Source of the DNA: Nilaparvata lugens
Lineage: Eukaryota; Arthropoda; Insecta; Hemiptera; Delphacidae
DNA: 64,000 nucleotides
Assembly: GCF_014356525.2 (NCBI RefSeq)
Contig: NC_052507.1
Location: 44,456,022 to 44,520,021, forward strand
Direction: 5' to 3'
Positions 12,659 to 24,600 of the stretch are shown here, one piece after another. Under the pieces are notes generated by a model. It worked only from the letters and a program-made list of their open reading frames with translations, was not told where the DNA came from and did not search any database. A program made the translations under genes and the position numbers. Numbering within the stretch: position 1 is the first letter of the stretch; each line of letters opens with the position of its first letter.

Positions 12659-15600
12659 CTGGAATTTAATCATAAACTTATGAATAGATATCAATATAAA
12701 TGGCTGAAATAAATTACATTATATTAATAAAAACAATATAAAAAACTTGTAGTACCCTTTTATTAAAACATTTTAGTTTTTAAAACATAGTATTCCTACT
12801 TAATTGTAGGTATTTAGTTTTTTAAATGTTTTAATAAAAGGGTACTACAAGTTTTTATACTGTTTTTATTAATTTGAATAAAGTAGCCCATATAAGAGAA
12901 GTGATTTTACAATATATTATTCTTCCTCCTAAGTCTGGAAATACATTATAAATTATTATTGAACTAAAATACAAAGTATAGTAGAGGATTTTGTTTGCTC
13001 CGTATTGTATAAATAGAAAAGAACTAAAACGTTATGGTAGAAGTTAGTGCCATAGAGAAAAGATAACATAACAAGATATTCCATGGAACGTTCATGTTTC
13101 AAATTTCAAGCCGATTACTGTCGACTACTGTCTATTATTACTGTTCTGGCCGGGTGAGAGTGTAAAAACGGCACAGTATGAAAGACTACCAGCGTCACAT
13201 AGCTTCAAGAAAAATAAATACTAGGACTATTAACTTGAGTTAACATTGAAAATTGTAACATAAACACCCTATACCATGGGATATCTTCTTGTGCTATATT
13301 CCCTCTATGTTAGTGCTCTCAGATGGCAGTAAAGATTGGTAGTTGATACTATAATTTATTCAATGGAATTGGAAAAAAATTGTTATAATACAGAGTGGCA
13401 CAAAAGTCATTGGACAGTTTGTTAGAGCAAGACTAGATATATTTGAAATTATTTCTAATAAAAAGCAATATTCACAATTATTCCTATGTTGAAATTGTTC
13501 TCCTTTTCCATTAATGCATTTTTAAGGTATTTCTGGAACAGTGTTCAATGAATATTATTTATTTACCAACATCTCAGGCTAGAATGCCTTCAATGCTTCA
13601 AAACTTACAGCCCAACTGATTGAAGTGATAAAATGGATAATACACTATTTTTCTTCAAATAAAAGTAGCTATTTTCTTTGAGTTTGTTTCTACTCGAAAA
13701 ACAATTACTACAGTAACATGTGAACTTAGCAGAATTTCCTCAAATTTCTCTACAAAAACATTGATTGAGATGGTAAAACGGATAATAGGCTTACACCTTT
13801 TTTTAAAAAAAACTTCTCTTTAAACTGGTTTCTACTCAAAAAACAATGACTACAGTGACATGACAACGTAGCAGAATTTACTCAAATTTATCTACAAAAG
13901 TGAACATTAATAAGCATTGCTCTTCTACTAATTACTGATTTCGAGTGAGATTTGTGAGACCAAGCCAAGTGTAAATACATTATAAATTTCTACTTTCTAC
14001 TTAAATATGAAGATTTACTTGGAAAAATTCAAGCTTACATTCAAACTATTAAACATACAAAATGAATATCAAGAATGGACGCCATAATGTGATCAAATAA
14101 TAATACATCAGATAAAAATTCTATTCCATAGAATAATAAATATCTAAAACAACAAAGTATACTTGATTTTATTTCAATGTTCATTATAAATCTATAAAAT
14201 AACATGACTGATGATTATTCTTTAGATTGTTTTATTTTCATAATTAAAATTGTTTACAGTAATTTTTAAAGCAGTCTATATGCAGTAAGCATGCAGCATG
14301 CATAAACTATTCCCAATACAAGTTTATATAAAACATGCCAGGAAAACTCGAAGAATTACGATTAAAGAAATAAGTTTCAAGTAATCTAAAACAACAGTAG
14401 TTGCTATGTTCCATTAGCCTTGTCCAGTGATAATTAATCTGAAAAATTTACAGATTCCAATTTCTAGAAGAGTAGACAAAAAATCAAACAAACAACCGAT
14501 TAGTTTAGAAGACGCATAACCCAAGTGAGACCAGTCCACCATTATCCATCTTCCCCTAAGCTACAGCTGAATACTTCAGTCTCACCTGCATTGCTCTAGT
14601 CATCCGCCTGGTCGAGCGTGTGATGGGCGACATCTCGTCTGCACTGGCAGACAGAATCATGGGCGAAGGGGTGAGCAGACAATTGGTGTTGCAGACGGCC
14701 GCCCCAGCCGGGGTGCTAGTCAGCAGACACGTGCTGTTGGCTAGGTTGGGTTTCGTTGGCGTGGACACCGAGGGTCTGCTCACCGACCAGTACTTGTGTC
14801 GAAGGGTGGCCGGAGTGGTGGCTGGCGTATAGAACGTTACTTTATTACTGTCCATACACCCTCGACCGTACTTCTCAACATCGTTCATCGTCGGCGTACA
14901 GAACATTACGGATCTGACAGGCGTCGACTCCACTAAGTTCGGTGAACTTATCAACAAGTTTTCCGGAGTTTCCACAGATTTTTCGCCCGACACAAGACCC
15001 ACATCGATCTCCACCTCTTTGAACCTCACCTCATTGCCGTCCTCATCTGGACTCACTTCTAGTTTAGCCACATTAATTTCTGAGGAGATCGGTCTCTTAA
15101 AGTTGTCGAAATCGTTGGCCTCCAATGCGGCCGGTTCTACTTGCACAACTATCTTCGGGCATTCGTCGGAGTTCTGTATTTGAACGAAGATAACATGTTG
15201 TTTGAAACGATAAAAAAAGCTGAACTATGTACAAAAAAGAAAGAAAAGAAATGTGACAGATTACTGTAAATTTATACATTAAAAATTGAATTAAAATATT
15301 TTAAACTTTCTTTTCATTTCCAATTATTTTTTAAATTAATCTATTCCAATAATGAACACATGCATGAGAATGAATTTTTTAAATTGAGAATTTTTAATGA
15401 ACCCCAATAGTAATCAAAAGAAATTTTTTCGTCACAACATGCAACTTGCAACATATGTATTCTTCCAAGTGTAATACATGCATGCAGAATGTAGAGACAG
15501 TATCCTATTGTTTCCAATACGTACTTCAGGTTTTCTTTACTGTACACAAACTCTTTTCTGGACTTTGTATTGCAAATCTCGTTTTTAAACCCCCATTCTA

Positions 15601-18600
15601 GCAATTCCATAATTATCTACATAACTATTATAAGACCAAGATTTTAATTTATAAATTATTTTAGAATAGATACTAAAATTTAAAATGTAGCTTGTTGCTA
15701 GCCAACATTAGAATGATTCCTTCATCAAACAATAGAAATCATTCAACAGCCCTAAGGAGTGTAAAATTTATAAAATGCAATCAATTTAAGAAAATATTTT
15801 TTATGTATATTACAAGGTATACAGTGCATAAGCAATAGACAAATTATATGACATCAAACATCGAGAAAGCATAGCAAGATAAAATAAATAAGACTTTCAA
15901 TGTAATTAAATTGCGTGCATTCAAGATATATTTTCTCGAGAAGAGAATGTATGTGTTAGTAAGGGATGACTCTCTGAGAGAATGCCAGGCGATCCAACAT
16001 TCAATGATTCTTATCATAACCAAAAAAATACTAACTTTAATATACTCACATCAAGCATTTCTTCGCTAGAAGATCTTCCGCATTTTAAAATGTTACTTTC
16101 TATTAAAGGTTTTGATTGTTTGTATGATTTGCTGAAAATACGTTTCTGAAAACAAGAATTGCATCATTATAAAACTGGAAATTATTTAGAAAAAGAACGT
16201 ATGCATAAGAAATGAATATGATTCAATGAGACTTAATGCAATAATGCATATCTGATGGGAAACGTATAGATAAAATAAAAATAAGAACGGTTCAATAATA
16301 ATTCGATGTGAGATTGAATTAATTATAAATAAGAAATTCAATGGCAATTGAGATCAATTTTATAATGTACTGGATAAGATCTTGTATTCAAGACAATAAG
16401 AACTCGTGATACTAACTAGCGTTAAAATTAAAACATGTGTTGTACGCAAAAATTGATAAAATGATTCTAGTAGATAAACTTCATACAAGATTGGTCATCG
16501 ACACTCTTAGGTTATAATGAAACCCCGGAAAAGGCTAACTAAATTGAATTGTTGAGATAATTGTTTATTACTTATTGTAATAAATGAATAAATAGATGGA
16601 TAGATTTTTTCTTGAGTGATGAATCGTAATCACCTTGATAGAATCACCCAGACTAGTAGCTCTGTTATTCTGCCTTGGAGTGCCAAACCCATTTTCTTTA
16701 TTGAACTGCTTGATTAGGCGACGCTTTTTACTCGATTCGGGTAAGGACTGTATGTGAGCATAGAGTTGAGCAAGAGCAGCTTCAGTGGGGTTGGTAGTGT
16801 TCTCTTGAGCGGTGCGTTCTCTATCTACAAAACTAAACACTGTACTCGCTGCTCCACCGTTATTTACCTATTGAAAAGAAAACAATTTAAATAAATGAGC
16901 AAATATAGAGCAAATGAAGAAAAAACAATTTTTTGCATTAGATGATGAATAATTGATAACACTGGCTTATTCATCAACCAAACCAGAATTTTATCTTGAG
17001 AATGCATAAGTTAACTTGAATGGCACAATTTGAAGTGAAAGCAACACAAATTATTATGAAGCATAAGTTATGAAAATTCATAAATAAAATTAAATAGTGT
17101 CCTTTCTCACCCATACAAACCTGTAAACATTCTGAGGAGTACCTGAGAATTTCACATGGAAATATTGAAATTCCTTGTGGCATGATTTTACACAATACTG
17201 TACTTCAAGTAGGCTATAGGTGGCATGTTAACGTAAACAATGTTAACGTGTTGTGTATACACGTGAAATGATTCAGACGAGTATGGACGACTCCCCATTA
17301 CGTTTACGTTTGAAAAAACACATATGTGTTTAGATCAAAATAGCCATTCTATTCAACATATTCTTTTATTTAATCATAATAAAGTAACATTTCATAAAAC
17401 CTTTCCCCCTCGTTTTACCTCTTTAATATTTTATGTATAATGGCAACATCCAAGCCACAAATTGCAAAGATAGAATTCAAATTTGGTTGGAAAATAAGAC
17501 TGACAGTTGTTTCTTGTTTCAGATTACCGATACTTCACTGACCAGCCCTGTATAATATTGAATAATTTAATTCAATATTTTTCAAATTTTCTCAATATGT
17601 GAATAGATGATATATTTTGCATTGATTTACAAACACTGTACTTGAGAAAGTCTTCAATACTTACAGACATTAAATAATATTAACTCGATTCAACTTACTT
17701 AGAATTCAAAGTAAGAACTCTTAAATTCTGCTACAGTTTTGTAGGATCTTTCACACTAAGCTACAGGAATGTAGTAAATTTGCGCTAACATATGGAATTC
17801 GATTTGTTCGATATTATACTTCTACATTAACAAAAATTTTCAAATAGATGGAAACTGAACATTTTCTACCAAAATGTATAATAATACAAAGCAAACAACA
17901 AAGCTACAACTACAATAAATTATCCATGTGAATTACACAAAACCCGTATTTTCTACTTCAAATTCTGTATAACTACGAAACTAAAAAAAGATACATACTT
18001 CCAATTTTTTATAATTCTATTCATTTTTTTAAACATGATATCCTACTATAGAATATGAGTCGGGGTTATCAATATAAAATCAAAGTAGTTACTACAATAT
18101 AATTATTTACTTTACTACTACTACTACTTACTACTATTGACGAATTATAAATATTACTATCGAACTATTAACGAAAAAATATGAAAATTGACACTACAGT
18201 GCACAAAAATTGAATTTTGGTTTTATAATGTATTAGTTGAACACAACCATGACATAAAATTGAAATTTTGCAACTGAGAGTGCTGGACAATCACACCTCA
18301 AATAGTCTATTAACAAACACAGAAATATGAATAAATGCCTATCGAAGTCAACAATACATTTTTTTATCTACGACCATGTAAACATTAAAACATCATAATC
18401 AATCCCATAACAGGGGTCTTTTCGCAATGGCTTTTCAAAACTATACTATAACATTATGCAACGACTTTTACATTATAACACGGTTTTGGGTGGTGGTGGC
18501 AACAACATCAAAACACGTTTTCTGATGCTAGCAGCAGGTTTCAGTTTAACAAGTTTTTACTAAATCAAATATTCAGTTTGACTGTAGTGAGGTCTACGTT

Positions 18601-21600
18601 ATAATGACAGTATTTGTTTAACTTTGGAATTGCTATCCTTGTCTATCATTCGACAAAGTCGGTGTTACTATCCTTTTCTAGGTCCACAACGATGCCAATT
18701 ATGTTTTTGACAGTGTAGAAATATAATTAATTAATGCAGAGAATCGGCATCGCTATTCTCCTATCGTTATCCACTGTCATTATAGCGTAGACCTCACTAT
18801 AGTTTTAAATCCACCAACATTTCATTTTGTCAAGTTTACAATAAATTCGTCAAGTTTTTAGTTAGTCTTGTTTTCAGTATTTCAAGTTTACTGTTCACTC
18901 TCTCTGATTACCTTTTTACCGGAATTGTTATTTCAATCGTATATCTCCAATACCTTGTTGTCTATCACAATCTTTGATCTTATTGGGTACTTTCCTTTAA
19001 AAGCCATGATTTTGGTTTTCTCCTTTGATATCTTGAAATTATATTCTTTACAAATTTCATGCAGGATATGAACTGATTTTTGGAGGTCATGTGAGTCGGA
19101 ACAGGCAATAGCCTAATCCCTGATTGAAGAAGAAGAAGATCGTATATCTTCCCCACACACAGATTCGTCTATGTGGGGAAAATATTCATAAATTTGTTTT
19201 TAGAATATTTTGTCTCTGTAAATGTATCTTGTATTGTGAATAAATTGAATTTGAATATTTTTACCATATAGGCTAGTTGGTTGATTTGTAACCTTTTACA
19301 AGTCAGCAATGTGATACTTTGCAGGAATGGTTATAGATAAAATAGTGTACGCAACAGTTTTATAAGGTGAAACTCGTTAGATGTTTAAGACTCGCTACGC
19401 TCACTCACTTGTGTCTCAACTCTACATCTAACTCGTGCTTTAAAGACACTAATTATAAAACTACTATTTCAAACTAGGCAAATCGCCTCTAGGAGAAAGG
19501 CCGTCGAGCAGTTTTCAATTTGTTGAACCGCTACCGCTAGTTAACTAGAATAGCATTTTATTTTGCTTTCAAAAAAGTATCAACAAGTTAGATTAAATAG
19601 TAAGTTTGATAAACGTTTGTGCAATACTAAAACGTTATACCACAAAATTTCAGCATTGAAATTTCTTGAAGACTTTTGACTTGAGATAATTGTCAACTAT
19701 GAAAAACTGAGAGATAAGCTGACAAACGTCTATAATTTCTATTTGAATTTAAAAGTTAGAACCATTGGCTTGATTTCTTTTGAAAACGAATGAGCTCATT
19801 GAATAAATTTTGTGATGACTATCGAGTCAAAATAATCAATAGTAGCCGAATAGTTTTTTCAGTTGATTAATATTTAGGTATGAGTCTTATCGACTTGGGG
19901 AGTGTATCGGTGATATTCCATTAGTATTATTTTCCATACTCTTATAATATTAAGAAAAAATCAATTACTGTATAACAAACTCAACAAACTATTGTCAATT
20001 AAATTATGCATGCAGTTCAATCATTTTCAAATACTTTAGAGTGATTATTGAGTATGTAGAAATAATCTGGATCGGATTTTCACTTACAATTTAATTAGTT
20101 GTTATGCAGCTAATGAGTATTTCGTTACCAATAATCTACTGGTTCCTGCTCAGTTTGGCTTTAGGAAGGGAAAGTCCACTGTGTTGGCTGTTCATACTCT
20201 TATACATTCAATCCAAGATGCTTTTGAAGGTAAAAAATCATCCTCACTTCTGCTGTGTGACTTGACATGTGCCTTTGACTGTGTTCCATATGATTTATTA
20301 GAGAAAATGATTTATGAAAAAGCTGGAGTGGTATGGTCTAGGAGTCAGTGCTATCAATTTGATGAAATATTATCTCGGTAATAGGTCCCACGTTGTGGAC
20401 TGGAATGGAGAATTGCCAGGCTCTGCTCCTTTACACTATGGAATCGCACAAGGATCAGTTCTGGGGCCTTTGCTCTTTCTTAATTCAATAAATGACCTTT
20501 ATTGCTCAGTGAATGGTGGTGTTCTTCTGTTTGCTGATGATACGTTTCTTTTTGCTGAACATGATAGTATTGAGTCTGTCAAGTTGGCTGTTAGAGAGCT
20601 TTATGATAGTGCTTCCCAGTGGTCTAGTGCAAATAGACTGGCCCTTAATAATGATAAGACTCAGGAGCTAGTCTTTAGTCTCAATCCCCAGAATTCCACC
20701 ACATATTCTGTGAAACTGTTGGGGTTTTCCCTGGACAGTAAGTTGACGTGGGAAACTCATATAAATCAACTATGCATCAGGATCAGTAGGGTTGTGCTCT
20801 TGTTGAGGAGGCTTGTGGATTGTGTGCCTGACAGTTTGGTACTCTGCCTTTTTTCAGAGCCATGTAGCTTATGGAACAATCCTATGGGGACATGCGGCCA
20901 GTGTGGATAGGGTCCTGTTGCTGCAGAAGCGAGCTGTTAGGGTTGTGATGAGGGCTGGGAGGATTGATCATTGTAAGCCACTGTTCATCCGGTTGAAAGT
21001 GATGACAGTCTTCAATCTCTACATAAATGCGTGTTTGACGTTTGTGAAGAAAAATCCAGATTCATCACTTTACCTAATGAAATGCATGGTCATGTAACAA
21101 GGAGAAACCAGAATATATTCCAGTCAAGAGTCAGATTGGAGCGAAAAAGTAGAAGCTTTCCCTCATCTGGTACCGTATTAGGTTTTTTAATATGCTACCT
21201 AATGAAATAAGGAGCCTGCCCCTTGACTTTCAATAGAAGGTTGAAGTCATGGTTGATCACCAACCCCTTCTAATGAATTCTAATTAATGAATTCAGGGAG
21301 GTCAACATCAATTCAATGATTGCCAGCTCATTTGTACAGTAATTATTTTATTTATTATATTCGCAAGTTAACCACATCACATTTTTAGGCTATACTACTA
21401 ATTTAATCTCAAAGGATTAAAAGTTATGAATTTTACATGAATTATGACGTTTATTGTTTATATTTCCAAAGACTGAGTTTAGTGCATCTGTGATAATAGT
21501 TCAAGTTGATGATATATGAATGTTGTTGTAATAGTGTGACTTATCTGTAATATGACCTAGCCTAATGTACTTGATGTATTTTATTGCCTGAAATAAACCA

Positions 21601-24600
21601 TTGAATCATATGAAAAAAAAAACGGTACGTATATAAAAAATTATACAAAGAACCTGCCAACGAAGGAGAAAGACATCTTCCACCATCTAGCTACTGCGTG
21701 GCGATGGATTGAAAAGTTTTCTTATAATTTACCTCTGTTTTAGTAGTCGGCTTTGGTTTTACCTCAATCTTAGGCGACATTTTTCTTCTTTCCCAGTAGG
21801 CAAAGATGTCCGTCGCTAATCGCGGCGGCACTTGAAACAATTCTGAGCCCGATCTTATCATAAACGACACAACATGTGACAGCATCTGAGAGCTTGAATG
21901 GAAAGCTTCTGGAGTCAGCTGAAAATGAATATACCTACTTGTTAGACAGTCTCTGGTATTCATTCATACATGGTCAGCACACACTAAACCACGTTTAATA
22001 AAAAACTAAAACAGATTAGGTCAACGTTGCTCATTGAATTATTTGACTCCTGCAATGAATTCCATTGGTTAAGTTAAGAAGACTTGAACGACTACCATTT
22101 TCATTTTATATATTTTATCTCATTTATAATATAGGCACATATTGATTATTAGTCAATCAAAGAGAAAATACTCAATACAATTTGGAATAAGCTTAAATAG
22201 TATTAAAGTATGTATTTCATTTATGAATTTGAATCCAGAAAATTTTATTTTTACAGAATTTAATCATGAAGGGAGGCTTACCGAAGGGATTAAGGAGTAC
22301 GTGAATTATAAATATATTTACAAGTTCATATGGTTGAAACTTATCTGGATTCTCCATTAAATTAGTCTACACATAAATCAATTTGCAATCAAAATTACAA
22401 ATCAATTAAACAAAAACTCAATCGACATTTATTAGAATTTATCAATTATTTGCAGTTGACAACTCGAGTAAAAATAGTGAATTGAAGATAACATTTTGCT
22501 TTGCTTGCCACCATAAACAAAAATAAGGCGACAGCTCAAGGGCTTGAAAACATAAAAATATTCCGAAAAATATCACAAAAAATAATAAGCCCGTCTTATC
22601 ATTATTTTTGCGAGATTTAAATGAATTTAGTTCATTTCTATTTATTTGTTCAAGGAGAAGAAGCTACCAATATTTCAAGTACTCATGTTCTAGAATTAAA
22701 AATATTCTAAGATATATTATTTTCTAAGCGAAAAAGTGATGTTAATGTCCAAGTTGTTATTCTTCAAAGTTCTCAGTGCTCCTTTACTAAGGAATTAAAA
22801 TGAAATACTCTTTTACAATGTTTAACTTGGTACTTGGTACTTTTAAGGTAGGCGCACACAGATCGTCATCGCACGGATCGGACGATTAGATTTGATGCAT
22901 TGTTTTCAATTGAAGTGCGCATCGTATCCGCATCGTATAAGTATGAGCACTCCAATTGAAAACAATGCATCAAATCTAATCGTCCGATGCGTGCCGTCCG
23001 TCCGATGCGCCTAACTTAATAGAGAAACAATACTTGATCCTACGATAGGATAGAACTAACCTTTCTGGGACATAGAAGGTGAGGAGTAAACAATGTGGCT
23101 AAATTGTCCGCATTCATCTTGTTGTGAGCTTCATAGGTGGAGATGAGTTGCAACATATTCAGCACATTTTTCAGCACCGTCCAGTTCTCACTAGGCAGAA
23201 GCAGTAATAGAAGCTGCAGGGCACACTGCAGTCTACTTTCAGACGTGCTCTCTGATAAGCATAATTCTGAAAACAATTTGAAAAGTTTATAGAAGTAGCA
23301 GAAAAACTTAATTTTAGAATGAATGAGTTGGGATACAACTATTTTTTTTACTTTCTCCGGTGATGAACAGTCGGAGGTAAATTCAACACCAATGAACTCA
23401 CTGTTTAGATATAGCAATATTTACTATTACCAATTCATCAGTTGGTAACTAGGCCTTTGATTAATAAATTTTGGTTACGGTATCATTAATTATTATTTTT
23501 ACTTCCAAGATGTTCATTCATCTAGAAGTTACCTATGTATAATAAAGAAAGTGCAGGGATTTGTTACACAATTGAATTGAAGGCGGGAAAGGCTCATGAG
23601 TTGTGCAGTTATGAAGTTATATATTCCGTGTTTCGATATTAATCATTAGGTAAGTTATGATAAATGAAGTGAATATATATTTATAACTAAAACATTGTTT
23701 TTAACCCATTTGTTTTACTTTTAAATCACACACAACTTACCAGCTATTTGACAGTAGGCAGGATAGTAGGCTTCGGTTAGTAGGGGTTCCGACAACTCAG
23801 CCAGGAAGGTTTTGAGAACTGACGCACAATCATGCACGGAAAATTGGCTATTATCCAGATCCAATGGTGTACCACTAGTTAGCTGAGATTTCAGTTCTTG
23901 TTGCCTTGTCATTTTACCACTTCTTCGAAATATTCCTTCCTGAGTAGCATCTACAAGCAAAAGTTGATTACTGTAATACTCACATCATGAATTCAAAGAG
24001 AAAAATGACCTTGCTTGAACCTTAATGAGCATTTTAATAGTACTGGACGTTTTTTTATTGCCATATTAGACTGAGAAATACGCACCTGCAATAAAATTTT
24101 AATTGAGTAATCAATCATTGGTCTGTGAGACAGAATGGAGAATGAATAACATGTCTGTGGTGAAAACAATCACAGGTTAGGCTTGGCTTATCCTAAAAAT
24201 CTCAGCCCTAGCTAGTAAACATTATCTGTGTGATAAATATTGTATGTATGAAATAAATTAATGAAAATATAGGTACCCAGCCTAACGGTATATCGTTATA
24301 GATTGCACTTTTACCAATGTTCACCTTTTATGTTGAATAACGTATACGTATATACATTCAATCTTCAATCTTCATTTGTAGGACCATTAACCAGCCAGAC
24401 GAGCTGGGTAGGTCATCACGTCAAATATACAATTTCACACAGAAGTTTTTGACAACACTGTCATGTCAAAAAATAAAACATAATGGCATAGATGGCTAAA
24501 CACGGTGATGGCCACTAAATGTCAACTGTAGACTCCTGAAAAAATTCACTCAAGGAGTAGTATGGTCTGGCACGCAGCCAAGACTTGAGTCTCCTCTTAA

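Noticed and set aside
12208..12712. Overlapping frames on both strands over exon 9 of the RhoGAP gene
   Set aside because: Shadows of a GC-rich, serine-repeat coding exon; the spliced minus frame explains the sequence.
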